This document shows, in pieces, positions 23,591 through 36,900 of a DNA stretch of 64,000 nucleotides. The DNA lies in NCBI RefSeq assembly GCF_034190915.1, contig NW_026947496.1, forward strand, positions 56,802,501 through 56,866,500, read 5' to 3'. A program made the translations under genes and the position numbers. The notes under the pieces are model-generated. The model saw only the letters and a list, made by a program, of their open reading frames with translations, made no database searches and had not been told where the DNA came from. The DNA is from Cavia porcellus. Its lineage: Eukaryota > Chordata > Mammalia > Rodentia > Caviidae. How positions within the stretch are numbered: position 1 is the stretch's first letter; each line of letters opens with the position of its first letter.

Positions 23591-26500
23591 ACTTAAGGAA
23601 TTTAACAAAATAAGGAGACCGTTAGAAGTATTCACTCTTTTCTTATCCACTCCTGTTTGCTGGAGCCGGTTCCCAGAGATTGGTGTGCACACTTCTTCCC
23701 AATTTTATGTTAAGTGTCATGCAACAGGTAACCTGAAATTGACCACAATTGGGGTATTTTTACTTTAGATCACAGAAACTGGCTTTTCCCTGAATTTTTT
23801 ATATTTTTTAGGCATGCCACATGAATTATACCTAATAGCAGCTGAGCCTCATAAAACATAGAATACATAACTGAAGAACACAGCTAGGTGTCCACCAAGT
23901 TTGTTCTCCGGCTACCTCAGGGCATCAGAGATTTTGACACTTCCTGGTGCATCACTATCCTTCTGTCAAACTTTCTGCAGAGATATGGTCTTCCATAGCC
24001 TTTGAGTTTAAATAATCTGTAGAAACATGGAGTAAAATTGGAGTTCCAATAGGGGTAGAAAATCAGGTATTGATGGAGTAGTTCACGATTCCATGTTAAA
24101 AATCAAGTCTTTCTTGATAATATGACTTCTGTGCTTACTCCAAGCTACAAACCATAGTCAGAATGACTTTTGTTGTGTATTACACAGTCCTTAAAGGATT
24201 CCATCACATTTTAAAGCAAACTCAAATATTACCTCATGACTCAAAGTTCACCCTGGGATCTGCAGCACTTCTCTTCCTGGACTCCAGTGTGCTCCTTTCT
24301 CTTCTCTCTGCGCCTTCTGGCTGCACTCTCCTCTCGCCTTTTCATGTATGTCAAGAATCCTAATGCTTCCAGTCTATTATAAATTTTGCTTCTTCTGTGT
24401 TTAATATGTACTAGCAAACCAAAAGAGTTTTGGCTATAGAGTAGGAATAGTGCAAGAATAGTAATAACCAAGGCTCATATGGCTATGAAACATATGCTCT
24501 GAACAGGAGTCGTAAGCATCTTTTGGAGAGCAACTTGAGATACAGGAAGATGGGAAACCACAGGAGAGCAAGGGAAAATGGGAAAATGCTAAGGAGAAAC
24601 ACAATGAATATTTGGCAACTCAGCAGTAAAAGACTTCAGTATTCACAAGACAAAAGAGGCAAATTTACCACTATTAATGAGCCTCTCTTCCTTTCAAAAA
24701 ATACATGGTATTTTGGAAGAAGATAAACAACTGTGGGATAAATTGAGCATAACACTCAATATCTGAAATGCTGGCACATGGTGAAGAATTTGAAAGCCAG
24801 AGAAAGAAAAATTTTCCCTGTGCATAAGGAATCATGTTTTTTTTCACAGATTGCTATGAATCACTATGTAAATTGTGATGAATATTTCTCAAAAGAAAAG
24901 AGATTGGAGTTATTAGTCCTGAGATATATTATTAGTATTATAGTTCTAAATAATGGACCCTACTCACAAACGTGTACATAGAAACATACATCATTATATA
25001 TAATATAATATGTGGTATGTATAAGAGTATATTATTCATAAATTATATGAATAAATACCTATATTTAATCTTTTTATATTTCACCACAACTCTTTGGCAT
25101 TCATAGTATTGGAAGCACCATATTATTGATGAAAGAACTCAAGTAGTGGGTGTCTACAAACAGTCATTGTCATTAACTACTAACTAGAATTGCTTGGATT
25201 TCAGTGAATATCAGCAGTTTCCAAGCAAAACCCACACTTTCACCACTTTACATTGTGCTTTTTATTTTATTATTTCTTAATTTATAAGCATTTTTTAGCT
25301 TTTAGGACAAAACACTCCCTTTAGTGAGAAAATTCAAAGTTATCCCTGCTTCAGTTTGCTTCCTCTCTGTGCCCAAGACACTGAAACCGCCGTTTGCCCA
25401 CCTGTCCTCTGTCATCTCTACCTTGCTCTTGTATCACATTTGCGGTATGTTGAGTCATTTCCAATTAGAGTTCACCATGACAGAATAAAGTGCCAACCCT
25501 GATTCTTCCCTTTTAAGATTGTACAGACACCCTTTTCTTCCTGAAACAATTCGGCTGTGTACCAGGGCCCATTTAAAATGATCCACAAGAAAGCTAAAAG
25601 AAAAAAAGTTGAGAGTAAGACCATACGACTTTTCACTGTCCTTAGTTGTGTAAGGCACTTCCACACAACATAGAAGGAATTCCAATGTCTAAGGAATTGG
25701 CTTACACAATATGCAAAGGTAGTCAGATCTGGGCAAAATCATGGTTACAGATATCTACAAATATATCGCTTTGGTTCCCTTTCTTTGGAGAACAATAACT
25801 GATAAATTCCTGTGTACCTTGATTTGTCACGATGAGACTTTAAGCAGATTATAAAAGACAATTTAGATAAAGCAAGTTAGCAAAGCCCTGGTTTGAAACT
25901 CAGTACATTTAGCCAGATTTTACTAATTTGATAGAGAAGAATGACATTGGCCCTGGGTCCAAGGACACATGAAGGTGATAAAGAATACATACATAACATA
26001 TATTTGTTTTGCTCAATGCAACAAAAATGCACGTTTATCACTATTGGAAAGTTCTTCAATTTACTATTCTGCAACTAGATCCATATTAATTCTGAGTTTC
26101 AAAAATCCATACTGTGGATAATTAGATGAACTCTGATGATGTTTTCACTTGCTGCATGTATTGTATCAATTTGATAAGCTACATTACATTGTTTTAAATA
26201 TTTAACACTGATAAATATTTTTGTATAAATAAATGATTTATTATTCTTAGACAATATAGCTGACTTGTATATCTCATGTCTCATTATTTTATGATTTTTT
26301 ATTTATTTAGCTGATCTTGATTTTGTTTCAACTTTTATTTAATATAGTCAGTAGATTATACTAATAATGATCAAGTACCAGATTATTTACAAATGTATAA
26401 ATATTTTGGATGGCAAACATTATTTCAATTAAATGATACTAGTTCATAACTTGTACAAAACTCACTTTCAATGCTGAACTTTCCTAGAAAAGCTTGTGGA

Positions 26501-27094
26501 ATGATTTTCCTGTCTTTGTTTTGTGTCAGCATTTCTCATAGGTCATTAGGGCAGGAGCTGTAGTTGTCACCAGTCTAGTCAAGTGTGAATCTTACATGTG
26601 GCACTTTCTATTGTTGAATATAAAAATCCTGTAAAACCTGAAGGTCATTTTTGCCATCTGTTCATATTTAACAATAAGAAAATAGTAACATTCCTTTTAA
26701 AACAATGCTTGTTTTATCTGGAAATTAAATATTGATATGCTGGCAATACATTAGTTTAAATCAGAGGTATATGAGTTCCAGCAATTTCTAAGTTTGATAT
26801 TATTAATTGCAATATTAAAATGCTCAACTTGAATAGAATGCTGGATGATTTTCTTAGACTACATACTTTTGTCCAAGTGGACATGAAATAGTCATTTCTA
26901 AAGACTTCTGGCTTTTCAGGGGCACAAGTAAGATGTTTGGTGTCAGGTGGACTGAGATTATATCTCATTTTATGCTACTTTGTGATTTCAGCACATACAG
27001 TATTACTTTAAAGTTCTCAGTTTAATACCTATGAAATGAAAAACTAATGACTAGTACTTAGAGAGTTTGTAAAATCTCAATAAAAATTTTTCCT
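23591..27094. other. 3.5 kb without a recognised gene
   Basis: No host gene. Low-complexity AT DNA lies at about 24985-25080. 25095-25270 has faint MIR-like spacing. Frames up to 76 codons occur on both strands without any conserved motif. Confidence 0.45.
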
Positions 27095-27200
27095 TTATTA
27101 ATTCATCAAGTATTTATTACCTACAAATCTAAGGTACTCCCTTAAGTACTAGGAGCAAAGCACTGAAGAACAATATTCCAAATTCAAGTGAAAAACCTGC
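27095..27200 (-). mobile_element. Possible L2/MIR-type fragment
   Basis: 'ttcatcaagtatttattacc' followed by 'taagtactaggagcaaagca' and 'gaagaacaata' resembles the common ancient repeat pattern of a tattTATTGA-type start, then 'aggcactgggga', then 'gtgaacaa'. Highly diverged. Confidence 0.4.
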
Positions 27201-27899
27201 CACTGAGTATTTAACACATACTGGATGTCTAGGTTTAATAAAATTTCCAAATTAATTTCCAAATTATTTTATATTCATGCTTATGATACTACAGAGTCTA
27301 TGTAATGACTTACGCTTATTGATTTTCCTCATTAAATGTTTATGTCACATGTATCCAAGTAGGCTTGATGAATACAGACATTATATCTTACATTTAATTC
27401 TTTTTTATATGGACACTGGTAGGTGATGATCAGAAAACTGCATTGGTATCATTACTAGAAATTACTGGCATTTTGTGTGGGGCAGGTGGAGGAAAGAGGA
27501 GGCTTGGAGAATAATAACGTCAGACTAGTTCGTAATTCAAAAGGAGCTTCACTGAAGACCTGACTTGGTCTCCACATTTATTTGGGTACCTCAAAATATT
27601 TGTTTAAAGTGTGTTGCAGTTGTTGAGTGTGTATGTCAGTGAAATTTCCTTATATATTCGAGCATGCAATTATTAATATTTGAATTCAGAAAATAATACA
27701 AACGTTTGAGTACAAAATTACTTTTAAAAAAATATTTACAATGATTTTAAAGAAATATGTTAATATATCTTGTTTTGACATATATTATAGCAGGATTGAT
27801 TCCAAATATTAATTGTAAAACCAGTATCCTTCAGATAACTACATTAAACTTATTTGACGTTTTTCCTCTCATCCCTTCATATTTATACATGTGCATATA
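27201..27899. other. Unclassified AT-rich DNA, no gene seen
   Basis: Contains only a local direct repeat ('aaatttccaaattaatttcc', 27240-27259) and otherwise nothing recognised. Confidence 0.5.
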
Positions 27900-27944
27900 T
27901 CTGTGAACACATTCTCTCTGTGTGTCTCTGTCCCTCTGTCTCTA

Positions 27945-27990
<46 letters not shown>
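27900..27990 (+). repeat. Compound microsatellite: TCTG/TGTC-rich then (CA)n
   Basis: A pyrimidine/TG-rich stretch from 27911 leads into an almost pure CA run at 27946-27990, interrupted by one G near 27987. Confidence 0.95.
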
Positions 27991-29094
27991 TTTCCCTGGA
28001 TTTTAATGATGAACACTTCTTTCTACCTTAGTTTGATATCATTTAGTGCTAGAGAAACAGAACATAAAATAGTCTAGTACTGGGCAAGCATTTCTGTCTG
28101 GAATCTTTTGGGGCAGGGGATATGGATTTTCAATATTATGACAGAATCAACTTTAGTTGTGATATAAGAATATTGTAATAACATAACTGCACTTGTAGAT
28201 ATGAAACAATTAACCTCCAAATTACATGAAATAAGTTCAGAAGAGGATAAGTACTATTGGAAGGAAATACTACTTAGAACCTTTGAATACACTTAAAGAG
28301 TATCACTCACTTATTTTAAACTTTATCCACTATGGCTACAGAAGTGTAGCTCCATAGAATTAAAATGTTACCAAGCATGGGAATTGTATACATTTCTAGA
28401 GATTTAAGTGGATTTTTTGAATAACTGAATTTAGAGAGAAATAAATACAATTTAATTATAGACTAAGAGGCAGAACTATAAAACATACACATACTCATAA
28501 TTATTCTTTTCAGACTAACAGATTTAGGGATTTCTTTTGTGTAACAGTCACAAGAAACTATTCACATTTTATGTGCTTACTAATTGGGTCTTATAAATAA
28601 TATACTAGCTCCCAAAAAGTGTCCTCTGTTACTGATTGACACTGTCAGCTGCTAATGAGACGCTGATACTAGGAACTCAACTGATCTAAAATCAACTCCT
28701 TCCATTATTATCCATCAGTTCTTTCTTCCAATTATTCCTAAGGAAAAAAATATAAATTATTCTTGAATTATTAATTTCCTTTTTCTGTTGCATCCCAATT
28801 TGTGCTTCCTGAACTCTATTTTTCCCCTTGGTGTCACCTGAGTCAAGACCATGTTCTTAAACAGTATGTCAGCCAAGTAGCCAAGGTTTTTCATTGCTGG
28901 CACTGCTTTATGCCCTCTGTAATTCAGATCTTTTCAGTACCCTGACATAAAGACAAGATTTCTAAACAATACTGTGATGATATTATCACCTTTACAATCA
29001 TTCTTTGACCCTATTCAGGCACATAGGCCCATAACAACTGCTCCAACGTCCTGAACACATTGAGATGGCAGTGAAAGCTTAGATGTTATCATAG
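27991..29094. other. Unclassified DNA, no gene seen
   Basis: No repeat family identified with confidence and no frame of interest. Confidence 0.5.
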
Positions 29095-29292
29095 TCACTT
29101 TCTTGTCATGGGCACAAAATACCTGGCATCCAAATGTAAAGGAGAGATTTATTTTGGCTCACATTTTTAGTCCATAGTCTACCAGCTTCAAGGCAAAAAG
29201 GCACGAAGGAATGGTCTGGTATAAGAAATATGTTCACATCATGACAATAGGGGTCCTGAGTTGGATTCTTGGTATCAAAAAACAAAAACATT
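29095..29292 (+). mobile_element. MaLR LTR fragment with an ID-like 3' piece
   Basis: 29095-29240 contains 'gagatttattttggctcaca' and 'tttagtccatagtctaccag', typical of rodent MaLR LTRs. 29247-29292 ('gggtcctgagttggattctt' then 'ggtatcaaaaaacaaaaac') resembles the B-box region and A-rich tail of an ID SINE, suggesting a truncated SINE next to or inside the LTR. The minus-strand 61-codon frame across it is an artefact. Confidence 0.5.
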
Positions 29293-29840
29293 AGTGAAAG
29301 ATGGTTATAGGGTAGCCTGGTTAGACGAGGTTGATGGTTGTTTATTAATCACAAACACATGACTCAAAGCCTGGGATGAGATTCTGTAATGTGGAGGTGG
29401 TACATTTGGAGAAAGACTAAAAATCCAGAGGATGCTGGAGGCGGGTATTGCGGTATTAAGATGATGAGGTGACAACCGTTGGCTCCCACAGGAACATATG
29501 ACTGATTTATTTCAATAATTTCACTGGCTTTCAAAAAACCAAAACTTATCATTTAGGTATAAGCAGGGATATTTAGATATAAAGCATGATCATATAAAAC
29601 AACCACCACCACAAAGAATACTTCCAAGTTACACTAATAAACCAGGTGGGATGTGAATCAGACAACCCTGTCAGGAAGAGAGTAGGGAGGAGAGACAGGC
29701 CATCTGAGTACCTCTTGTTTTTTCCTAGAACAGGCAGACACAATACTGGGTTATAATTTAAAGCCTGATACCTGCAGATACTATAGTAAACTTGCTACAG
29801 GACTGCAAATCTCAAAAGACGATTAAAGAACTCAACAATT
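29293..29840. other. Unclassified DNA, no gene seen
   Basis: No recognised element between the LTR piece and the AT-rich tract. Confidence 0.5.
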
Positions 29841-29881
29841 ATTCATATATATATATATATATTTATATATGAATATATATA
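29841..29881. repeat. AT-rich tract with inverted symmetry
   Basis: A TA dinucleotide run flanked by ATTCATATA (29841) and TATATGAAT (29866-29874), forming a short hairpin-capable inverted repeat. Confidence 0.85.
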
Positions 29882-29987
29882 CTTTCTGTTATCCATTTAT
29901 TTCTGCACAATACAGGATATATAAAAGAGGTAGAAGCCATGGCCCTTGTTCTTGAGGTTGGTTCAGTTTTGCTGCTAGAAAAACCTA

Positions 29988-30067
29988 AGGCTGGGGATTT
30001 GGCATAAATGCCTGCCTTGCAAGTGCACAGTCATGAGTTCAATCCTTGGTATCAAAAAGAAAAAGCA
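29988..30067 (+). mobile_element. ID SINE with a deletion in the A-box region
   Basis: Compared with the intact copy at 42658, 'ggctggggattt' is followed directly by 'ggcataaatgcctgccttgc', so the 'agctcagc' segment covering the RNA polymerase III A box is missing. The B-box region is retained but mutated ('gagttcaatccttggtat'), followed by a short A-rich tail. Transcriptionally dead copy. Confidence 0.8.
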
Positions 30068-30161
30068 AAGGGCATACCATCTATTGTGGTTCTGATGATG
30101 ATGATACAAAATACTTAGTGTGGGTAGAAAGACTTTAGGGTTGGGTGCACCTATAAAGCAA

Positions 30162-30208
<47 letters not shown>
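30162..30208. repeat. (TA)n microsatellite
   Basis: Nearly pure TA dinucleotide run with one G near the start. The Tyr-Ile repeat in the 128-codon minus-strand frame (29975-30361) comes from this tract, so that frame is not a gene. Confidence 0.97.
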
Positions 30209-30210
<2 letters not shown>

Positions 30211-30384
30211 TCATACATAATGGAATTTGGAAACGCAGAGGAAAATAGAAAATGACATTCAGTATAAATAAATAAAACAATAAGAAGCTAAATATACAGA
30301 GTATGTCAGGGAGAGCAGTTATCCTATTCCATGCAGAAATTTCTTTAAAGAGTAAGTGCAAAGCTACAACATCAGTTTTTGATA

Positions 30385-30605
30385 TTAAAGTGTCTGGGTT
30401 CGATTACTGAGTTTCCCCCACCAGTCATTTAACTTTGGGCTAATAATGTAATTTCTCCAAGGCCCATTTTCTCATTCATAAAGAGGTATTAAAATGGTAG
30501 TAACACAGTGCATCACAGGATAGTCATGGTGTTTATCAGTGAAATGAATACAAGGGGTTTGTCACAGTGTTCAGTATATAATACACATTTGATAATCATT
30601 AATCA
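30385..30605 (-). mobile_element. MIR SINE, antisense
   Basis: Clear antisense MIR order: 'gtctgggttcgattactgag' (30391), 'agtcatttaactttgggcta' (30423), 'ccattttctcattcataaag' (30464), 'attaaaatggtagtaacaca' (30488) and 'gtgttcagtatataatacac' (30568). One of the better preserved MIR copies here. Confidence 0.8.
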
Positions 30606-33600
30606 TGAAAGTTGAATAAATGTGATTTGGGGCCACATATTATTGCACATTTTAAATGTTAGGATAAAGAATCTCAATCTCGTAAATGCAGAAGGCAATG
30701 AGAAGGCTTGGCATATTTTCCAAAAGGATTTACAATTCACTCGGCAAGTCCATTGGTTTGAAGCATTTATTGATATACTGGAAGCCTTCCATTTGCTGCT
30801 GTTCTCAATCACTGTGATATAACTATGAATACCTCAGCTTGTCACATCAAAAAAGTAAGTTGCTAAAGATTATACACAGAGAAAAAGATCAGCTAGGTTT
30901 CTAAGTCTTGGTCAAAAGCTCTTTATGTCACTCAGTGGCCTTTGTGGAAAACACAGCCACAGATTTTCAACTGATGATTATTACTGAAAAAAACGTTTCA
31001 CATTAGCAGAGGGAAGGAAGAGTGTGCATTAAAAGTCTAATATAGAATAATATAAAATTCTATATGCTATAGAATAAGTAGAGGTCTTTACACATATGAT
31101 GAAGGTAAGCATTTAGGAAACTTAAACTTGTGATGAGAATAAATTGACTGAAGTCGATGTTGGATGAACACACTATCATAAAAAGCCAGGATTATTGGGA
31201 TTGGAACTGGAACTTGCAATGGATAGAGAGAGCATCTGGAACCATTTGAGCAAAGAATGTACATAGAAATCAATGCCTGTTCCGATGCAGATGTTTTCAA
31301 TCTTGAAATCATGACCTCCATCTTTTGATATTTCATATAGTGATGGATTCAACTGCCTTTTTGAAAATGCCTCCCCCCATGGAGCACCACCACCAGTGTA
31401 ATTATGAAGGGACAAAGATCCTAAAGTTATCCGTTAATTACAGTGATTACTATGAAATACTACCATTATCTCCTTTTATGCACAAAAGTCCTAGCCATAC
31501 ACATTCTTTTGAGAGATTGTCGAATTTTCTTTCTCCTCAAGCATGAATTTTCTGTAAGGATGATAATTATATTGTAAACTTTTAACTTTGCCATTATTTC
31601 TAACTGTTTTATAATTTTCTAACAATAAACCTGACATTTTTCATGAATTATAAACACAATCAGCTGTCAGTGTCCATATTTAATTCACAAAGACCTAGGA
31701 AAAAATATTCTTGGATTTTTCTTAGGAATAAAAAATGGCATGTGGTATCTCTCTTCCTTGCTTCTGTCTCTTAATGAATCTTATCTGTAATTCTCAACTC
31801 AATGTATTGAATGATCTTATTTTCCATGTGTTTTAATTTATACAAAAATTCTTTCATTTGACAGAAAAACAATTATAATTTGAAAGCTTATCTTGGATTT
31901 CTAAGAACATGAGCTACACTAAGTTGTAGAATGACAGATGGATAATGAAAGAAAGCAAAAATGGCTTGAAATAATTTAGAAAGAACTAGAAAATAATTTA
32001 ACTCCAAAGAGCTAATTTAGTTGTCTAATATTCACAGAGCTACTTTCTAATTTTGACAAAACTTATTTTACTTTCAAATTCCACTACCTAATATATGAAA
32101 GCTGTAGTCACACTGGTAAGACATTAAAATTTTAAACTAATTTGAGAAGATTTACAGTCTATTTACCTTCTTTCCGTCCTCCAAAGAGCACTGCTCAATG
32201 GGCACAGCTATTTTCCCTCCATTTTCCCTTCCTAAGGAGAAAACATCAATCTCATTTCATTGCAGAGCAGCCAGGCTTGTCTATACACTGCAAGAATGGA
32301 TCGATAGTCAAAAGAAGAGAGACCTAGAAAGGACTGGAAGCTATATGAGATCGGAGAATTTATGAAGCATTTGTGGAAGGAAGAACTTAGTAGTGCACAT
32401 GAGTGAAGTAGTTAGCAAAGAAAAGGAAAAATTAGAGCCTCTGTGGAAATGTTTTTAACACTCTTTTCTGTAGAGTTGCCAATAAGCAAACAGAATTCAC
32501 AGTGAACAAATTGCTTTTAGAATAAACATGTTCTGATGTTTGCCAGATCAACTGATACCTTTCTTTGTACTTTCATTTTCTTTCTTTTTCCTTTGATTGT
32601 TTTTGTGTCTTTTGCTATTTCTGGCAGTCTTCTCTTATATTTTTAATTAAGGAACACATACTTTAAAATTGGCTGCTGTATTATTTTTGTTTCTTGAACT
32701 TGCCCTTATTCTTAGCCACTTCTTAAAGGTGTACAATAAATGGATATAAGGATAGTATCTTGGTAAATTTCTGGAGTTGAGTAAGTTTTGGGGTTTTAAT
32801 ACCTTGCATTTACTGCACTGAGTACTGGGCATTCAATGATCTGATGGTTTCATAATGAGAAGAATTAAAATAATGTCAAAACTTTATAGTTTTATAAAAT
32901 GTAATAATATCCTTTCTTTTAATATTATTCTGTTTCTCAAAGAATCTATCCCATTATTAATGAAAGAATTAGGAAAAGAATCAGCTGTATATAGTAAGAG
33001 TTGTCTAATTACAATCATTCACTATTCAAATTCAGCCAGAATTTTTAAAAATGAGGTCTACACACACCACAGGGGGGAAAAATGCAATTGAAATTTCTCT
33101 TACTTGTTTTAAACTTTAAATTCTGAGAAGGAATTTTATACACAAAGCTCTTATTTTTCTTTCTCTTTGAGTCTACTAATGAGAGATAGAAGTCAATATG
33201 AAATAGGAAGCATGTCTGCCTTCAGATGAGCATTAAAATTAATCATAATAGCTTTCCCTAACAATTTAAGAAAATAAATAATACTTATATTAGTCTTTCA
33301 TTCTTAGCCATTTGTATTCTATCATTTCAGTAGACTGAACAAGTAATTACCTGACAGAGGTAATTGATCTTAAAATTCAAAGATCTTTTTTGCCTTACCA
33401 AGCTTTGTTGATGAATTTTACTCCCATCCCTAAACACTAAAATTTATCCTTTTGGCTTACAGATGTTTAATAGTTCCTCACTGAACCTGGAGTGATTCTC
33501 ACATCACATAGCTTCTCATATCTTATTTTACATGTGCTTCTCATATCTCATAGCTGCTTGCCATGTGAACCTTGTTTTTATGTACATAATTTTGACTTGA

Positions 33601-33906
33601 TGGACAACTTCTCTGAGATCAGCACTTGCTCTCTTCCTGAATAGGAACTTTGCCTATAGTGAAAACATAATTGTCCCTACCTCCACATCTATATCTGAAG
33701 AACTTCTATTTGTTTTCCCTGTAGCATCCTAGACACCACTTCTACAATGTCGTTCTTTACTAAGATTGGTCCAGTAACCCTGTGATTAGCTTTAGTAGAT
33801 CTTATATTAGTCACAGAAATATACTCAATTGTAGATGTCTTTATTCATATGTTCCACTAGAAAGAAATTTTCTTTATGATAGACTCTTTAAAATTGTACC
33901 CCTAAG
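30606..33906. other. 3.3 kb without a recognised gene or repeat
   Basis: Short frames on both strands (for example 31088-31415 and 32142-32327) show no domain. 33487-33550 contains a diverged direct repeat based on 'gcttctcatatct'. The rest is ordinary AT-rich DNA. Confidence 0.45.
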
Positions 33907-34050
33907 CCATGCATGTAAAGATGTAGTGCACATCTATAATCAGGAGGTTGATACAGGAGGGTAAGAACAAATTCAAGACCAGCCTGGGCTATATAGTAAG
34001 TTCAAGGTCAGCCTAAATTATATAGCAAGAGGCTGTCTAAAAAAAAAAAT
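33907..34050 (+). mobile_element. B1 SINE, sense, diverged
   Basis: 7SL RNA-derived monomer. 'catgcatgtaaagatgtagt' is the decayed head, then 'caagaccagcctgggctata' and the internally duplicated 'gttcaaggtcagcctaaatt', 'ggctgtct' and an A-tail (34039-34049). The duplicated 'gttcaag-ccagcctgggcta' module marks the rodent B1 lineage. An L2/MIR-like fragment begins just after the tail. Confidence 0.82.
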
Positions 34051-34054
34051 TGTA

Positions 34055-34125
34055 TGCCTCGCACAGTCTTCTGACAGGAGTTCTTAATAAATGTTGAATG
34101 TATGAGCAAATAAATAATGTTTATG
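34055..34125. mobile_element. L2- or MIR-type 3' end fragment
   Basis: 'gcctcgcacagtcttctgac' followed by 'cttaataaatgttgaatgta' matches the terminal pattern shared by L2 and reversed MIR elements. Too short to assign between them. Confidence 0.5.
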
Positions 34126-36175
34126 CAAGAAGGAATTTAATTTGCTCTAACAAATTTTTCATTGGCAAACTGGTTGTATCAGAAACAAAACAACTATTCC
34201 CACTAGAAATCACTGAATGTTGCTACGATTAGCAAAAAATGATAGGATCCAGTCATTAATATTTGTTCTGTTTTTAGTACAATCTATTTATTTAAAAAAT
34301 TCCCACAGAAATGTAGCTCGCTTTAGAGGCAGCCAACTCAGTGTACCTTTTGGTTATACATTACATCTTTGAAGCTATATCATGCTCCTACCCTGCTGAA
34401 TAAAGTAATTTCAACCCCTTTTTGGGGAACCAGACAACTCAGACAGCAACACAGTCTATCAGTCAACACTTAGTATTGTCCACTTTTATTTTCACGTCCT
34501 CCAATAGAGGCCAGGGATGTGTAGTCAATATTTGATCACTTAGGGCTTAAATTGTCAGCCAAGTTGATAACTGTTCAAATGCTCAGTTTCCCAGAAGATA
34601 TTATCATTGACTGTCATAATAATTGAAGTGATTGAAACTAGGTTTCAAGCTATCTTTCAGTATTTTAAAGACCAGATGAAATGGAGCAATTAAAATGTGT
34701 CTTTGCTCAGTAATCAATCCATCAATATCTGCCTTGAGTAAACATAAAGATTTAGACAATGGTAGTGCCTTAAAGTGGAGTTAAAGAACTGCATGTTTTC
34801 TCACATGCCTATATGTCCCCCAAATAGTAAAAATGACAAACCCTAAATGTTTGTTTGAATCTGACTTTAGAGAACAAGGAAACAAGAAATTCAGTTTCCA
34901 GTAAAGTTCCTTCCCTGAATATGAATTAGTTAATGAATTAATACTGCTACTCCAGAAAAAGCTATGTAAGTATTTTATGTATTGATTCAAAGTAACCCAA
35001 GAAAAAGGAGTGAATTTTGTATTGTTATAGCTTAGTCATAGCTATTGCAAAATACAACCTTTATTCATTGAGTGCTTAGACAATATGGAACATTTTTAGC
35101 AATTTTAATAATTTACTATTATGGTTGGGAAAATGCAGTTGCTTAATGATGACTTTATATTAGTGTTTCTTAGTGGTCTTGCATAGATCACTAGAATAAG
35201 TCTGAATATCAGATAACTACACTTAAAGTACTTGGGGAGATGAAGTAACTGTATTTATGAATATTCTGTATCAAAAAGGAAATTCCAACTTATTTATTTT
35301 GTTCTAAGTACTGCCCATCTGAAAGTTCAGTGATGTTATTTTAAAGACAATTATGAGAAATTTATTAGCTACTAACAGCATATGCTGGGAAAGATATAAC
35401 AGGGAAACAAGCTATCTTCATGTGGGCTGTTTTATTGGACATTATAAATAAAATAGTGAGCAATTAATGGTGCCTCGATATTTACTGTCACAATATTGTA
35501 AAATCTAAACATAATTTATTCTTACACTTCAATTTGAATTATATTATCTAATTACAGATGCATGAGTTTGTTGAGAAAAGACAAATAATTTGCAAATGTG
35601 GCCTCTGGGCTTTTAAAAAATTTCAGCCATTTTGCCTTCATGAAAATTACATTGAATTGGTGTGATTTTTAAAGAAAGGTTTGAACTTGGAGTCTGACAG
35701 ATATATTATAGAAAGCATTTGAAAGGAAATGTTTTACTTAAGTGAGTTACAATATTAAAACACATTGTCAAAACATCACATAACACTTCATTTCAAATTA
35801 TTGACTATAAATAAAACCCTACATTGCATAACTTGCAAAAACATCAAGTAAACCTAATTTCGGATTTGTTAGTGATTGACTGTGACATTGTATTCTTTTG
35901 AAATACTAAAGGTCCAAGAGGAAACAACCAGAAACTAATTGCAGATACTCCATGTAAGGGCCTGCTTTTGTTATTAGTGCAATGCTGTCTGAGATGTTTG
36001 GATTGGGAACTTTTCCTGTCTATGCGAATAAGAGGAACGCTGTGCCCTGAAATATTTCTGTTTAGCATCTTTACCACTTAACTCCACTAGTTTGAAAAAC
36101 GTTGCTTAAAAACAAAGTAAGCTTGTCAAAATTTTTGTATTATCAACACAGGCTTGGTCAAGCCTTAGACCAGGC
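34126..36175. other. 2 kb without a recognised gene
   Basis: 35045-35110 weakly resembles MIR ('tttattcattgagtgcttag'). 35500-35650 is AT-rich and non-repetitive. Nothing coding is supported. Confidence 0.45.
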
Positions 36176-36456
36176 ATGGCTATCAGGTTACTGGGTTTGT
36201 TCATACAACCAAAATTACAAGAAAAGCTAAGAAAATGGGGGGGGGGGATTTACTATTTAACCAATTTGGGTGGCAGCCAGTCCAACCCCCTTCTGCCCCT
36301 CATCGAATGCAAGGAAGCGCTTCAGTTTTCAGAGGTTGTAAAAGAAGAGCTATGGAAGCTTTAGCCAAGAGATGGCTCAGAGGGCAGCAAATGCGGAATC
36401 TTCCTCGGCATCATGATATGGAGGATGTGAGGGAAGACAGTTTACATTCTTTGTAA
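36176..36456 (+). other. Coding-like patch, unassigned
   Basis: Two plus-strand frames overlap in different phases (62 codons at 36176-36364, 73 codons at 36235-36456) across a locally GC-richer stretch with four CpG sites between about 36304 and 36408. A 12-base G run (36238-36249) lies at its start. The second frame contains 'MEALAKRWLRGQQMRNLPRH' and the first 'KEALQFSEVVKEELWKL'. A frame switch near 36350 would be compatible with a decayed coding fragment, but I recognise no family and see no A-tail or duplication flanking it. Confidence 0.2.
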
Positions 36457-36659
36457 GCAAAAATAGTTTATATTTTTGTTTTTAAAAAAAGCTCTAGTTT
36501 TTAAATATCCATCTCCCCAGCTGAGTTCTTTTTTGAGCTTGAGCATCACTTGTGATCAGCCTTTGGAGACTTCAAGACGGGAGACTGGAATCTCTCCTTT
36601 CATCAGAATTAAAGGGTGGAAATACCCTACGCGTGCCCCTGACTACATCTAAAAAATGT

Positions 36660-36900
36660 AACCTTCTCAATACAACACAAGTAGCTCTTTCTCTTGCTAT
36701 ATTTAATTTTCTCCTCAGCATGAAGCACCACCTTACCTATTAAATAGTTTATGTTTATCTTTCTCTTCAGAATAGAATGTAAGCTCTAATACGAAAGGAA
36801 GTTTGTTTGTTTTGTTTACTGGACTTTCCATCCCAAAATCACAATGTAGGCTGACCTCATTCATATCTATTAAACGCAAATGAATGAATGTTTAAACATA
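36660..36900 (+). mobile_element. L2 LINE 3' end, sense
   Basis: Strong L2 terminal pattern: 'agaatagaatgtaagctcta' at 36769, 'aggaagtttgtttgttttgt' near 36799, 'ccatcccaaaatcacaatgt' and the end 'tattaaacgcaaatgaatga' near 36868. Ancient non-LTR retrotransposon with no coding capacity. Confidence 0.78.

Noticed and set aside
29975..30361. 128-codon minus-strand frame, the second longest in the window
   Set aside because: It crosses a TA array (Tyr-Ile repeat) and an ID SINE, both non-coding.
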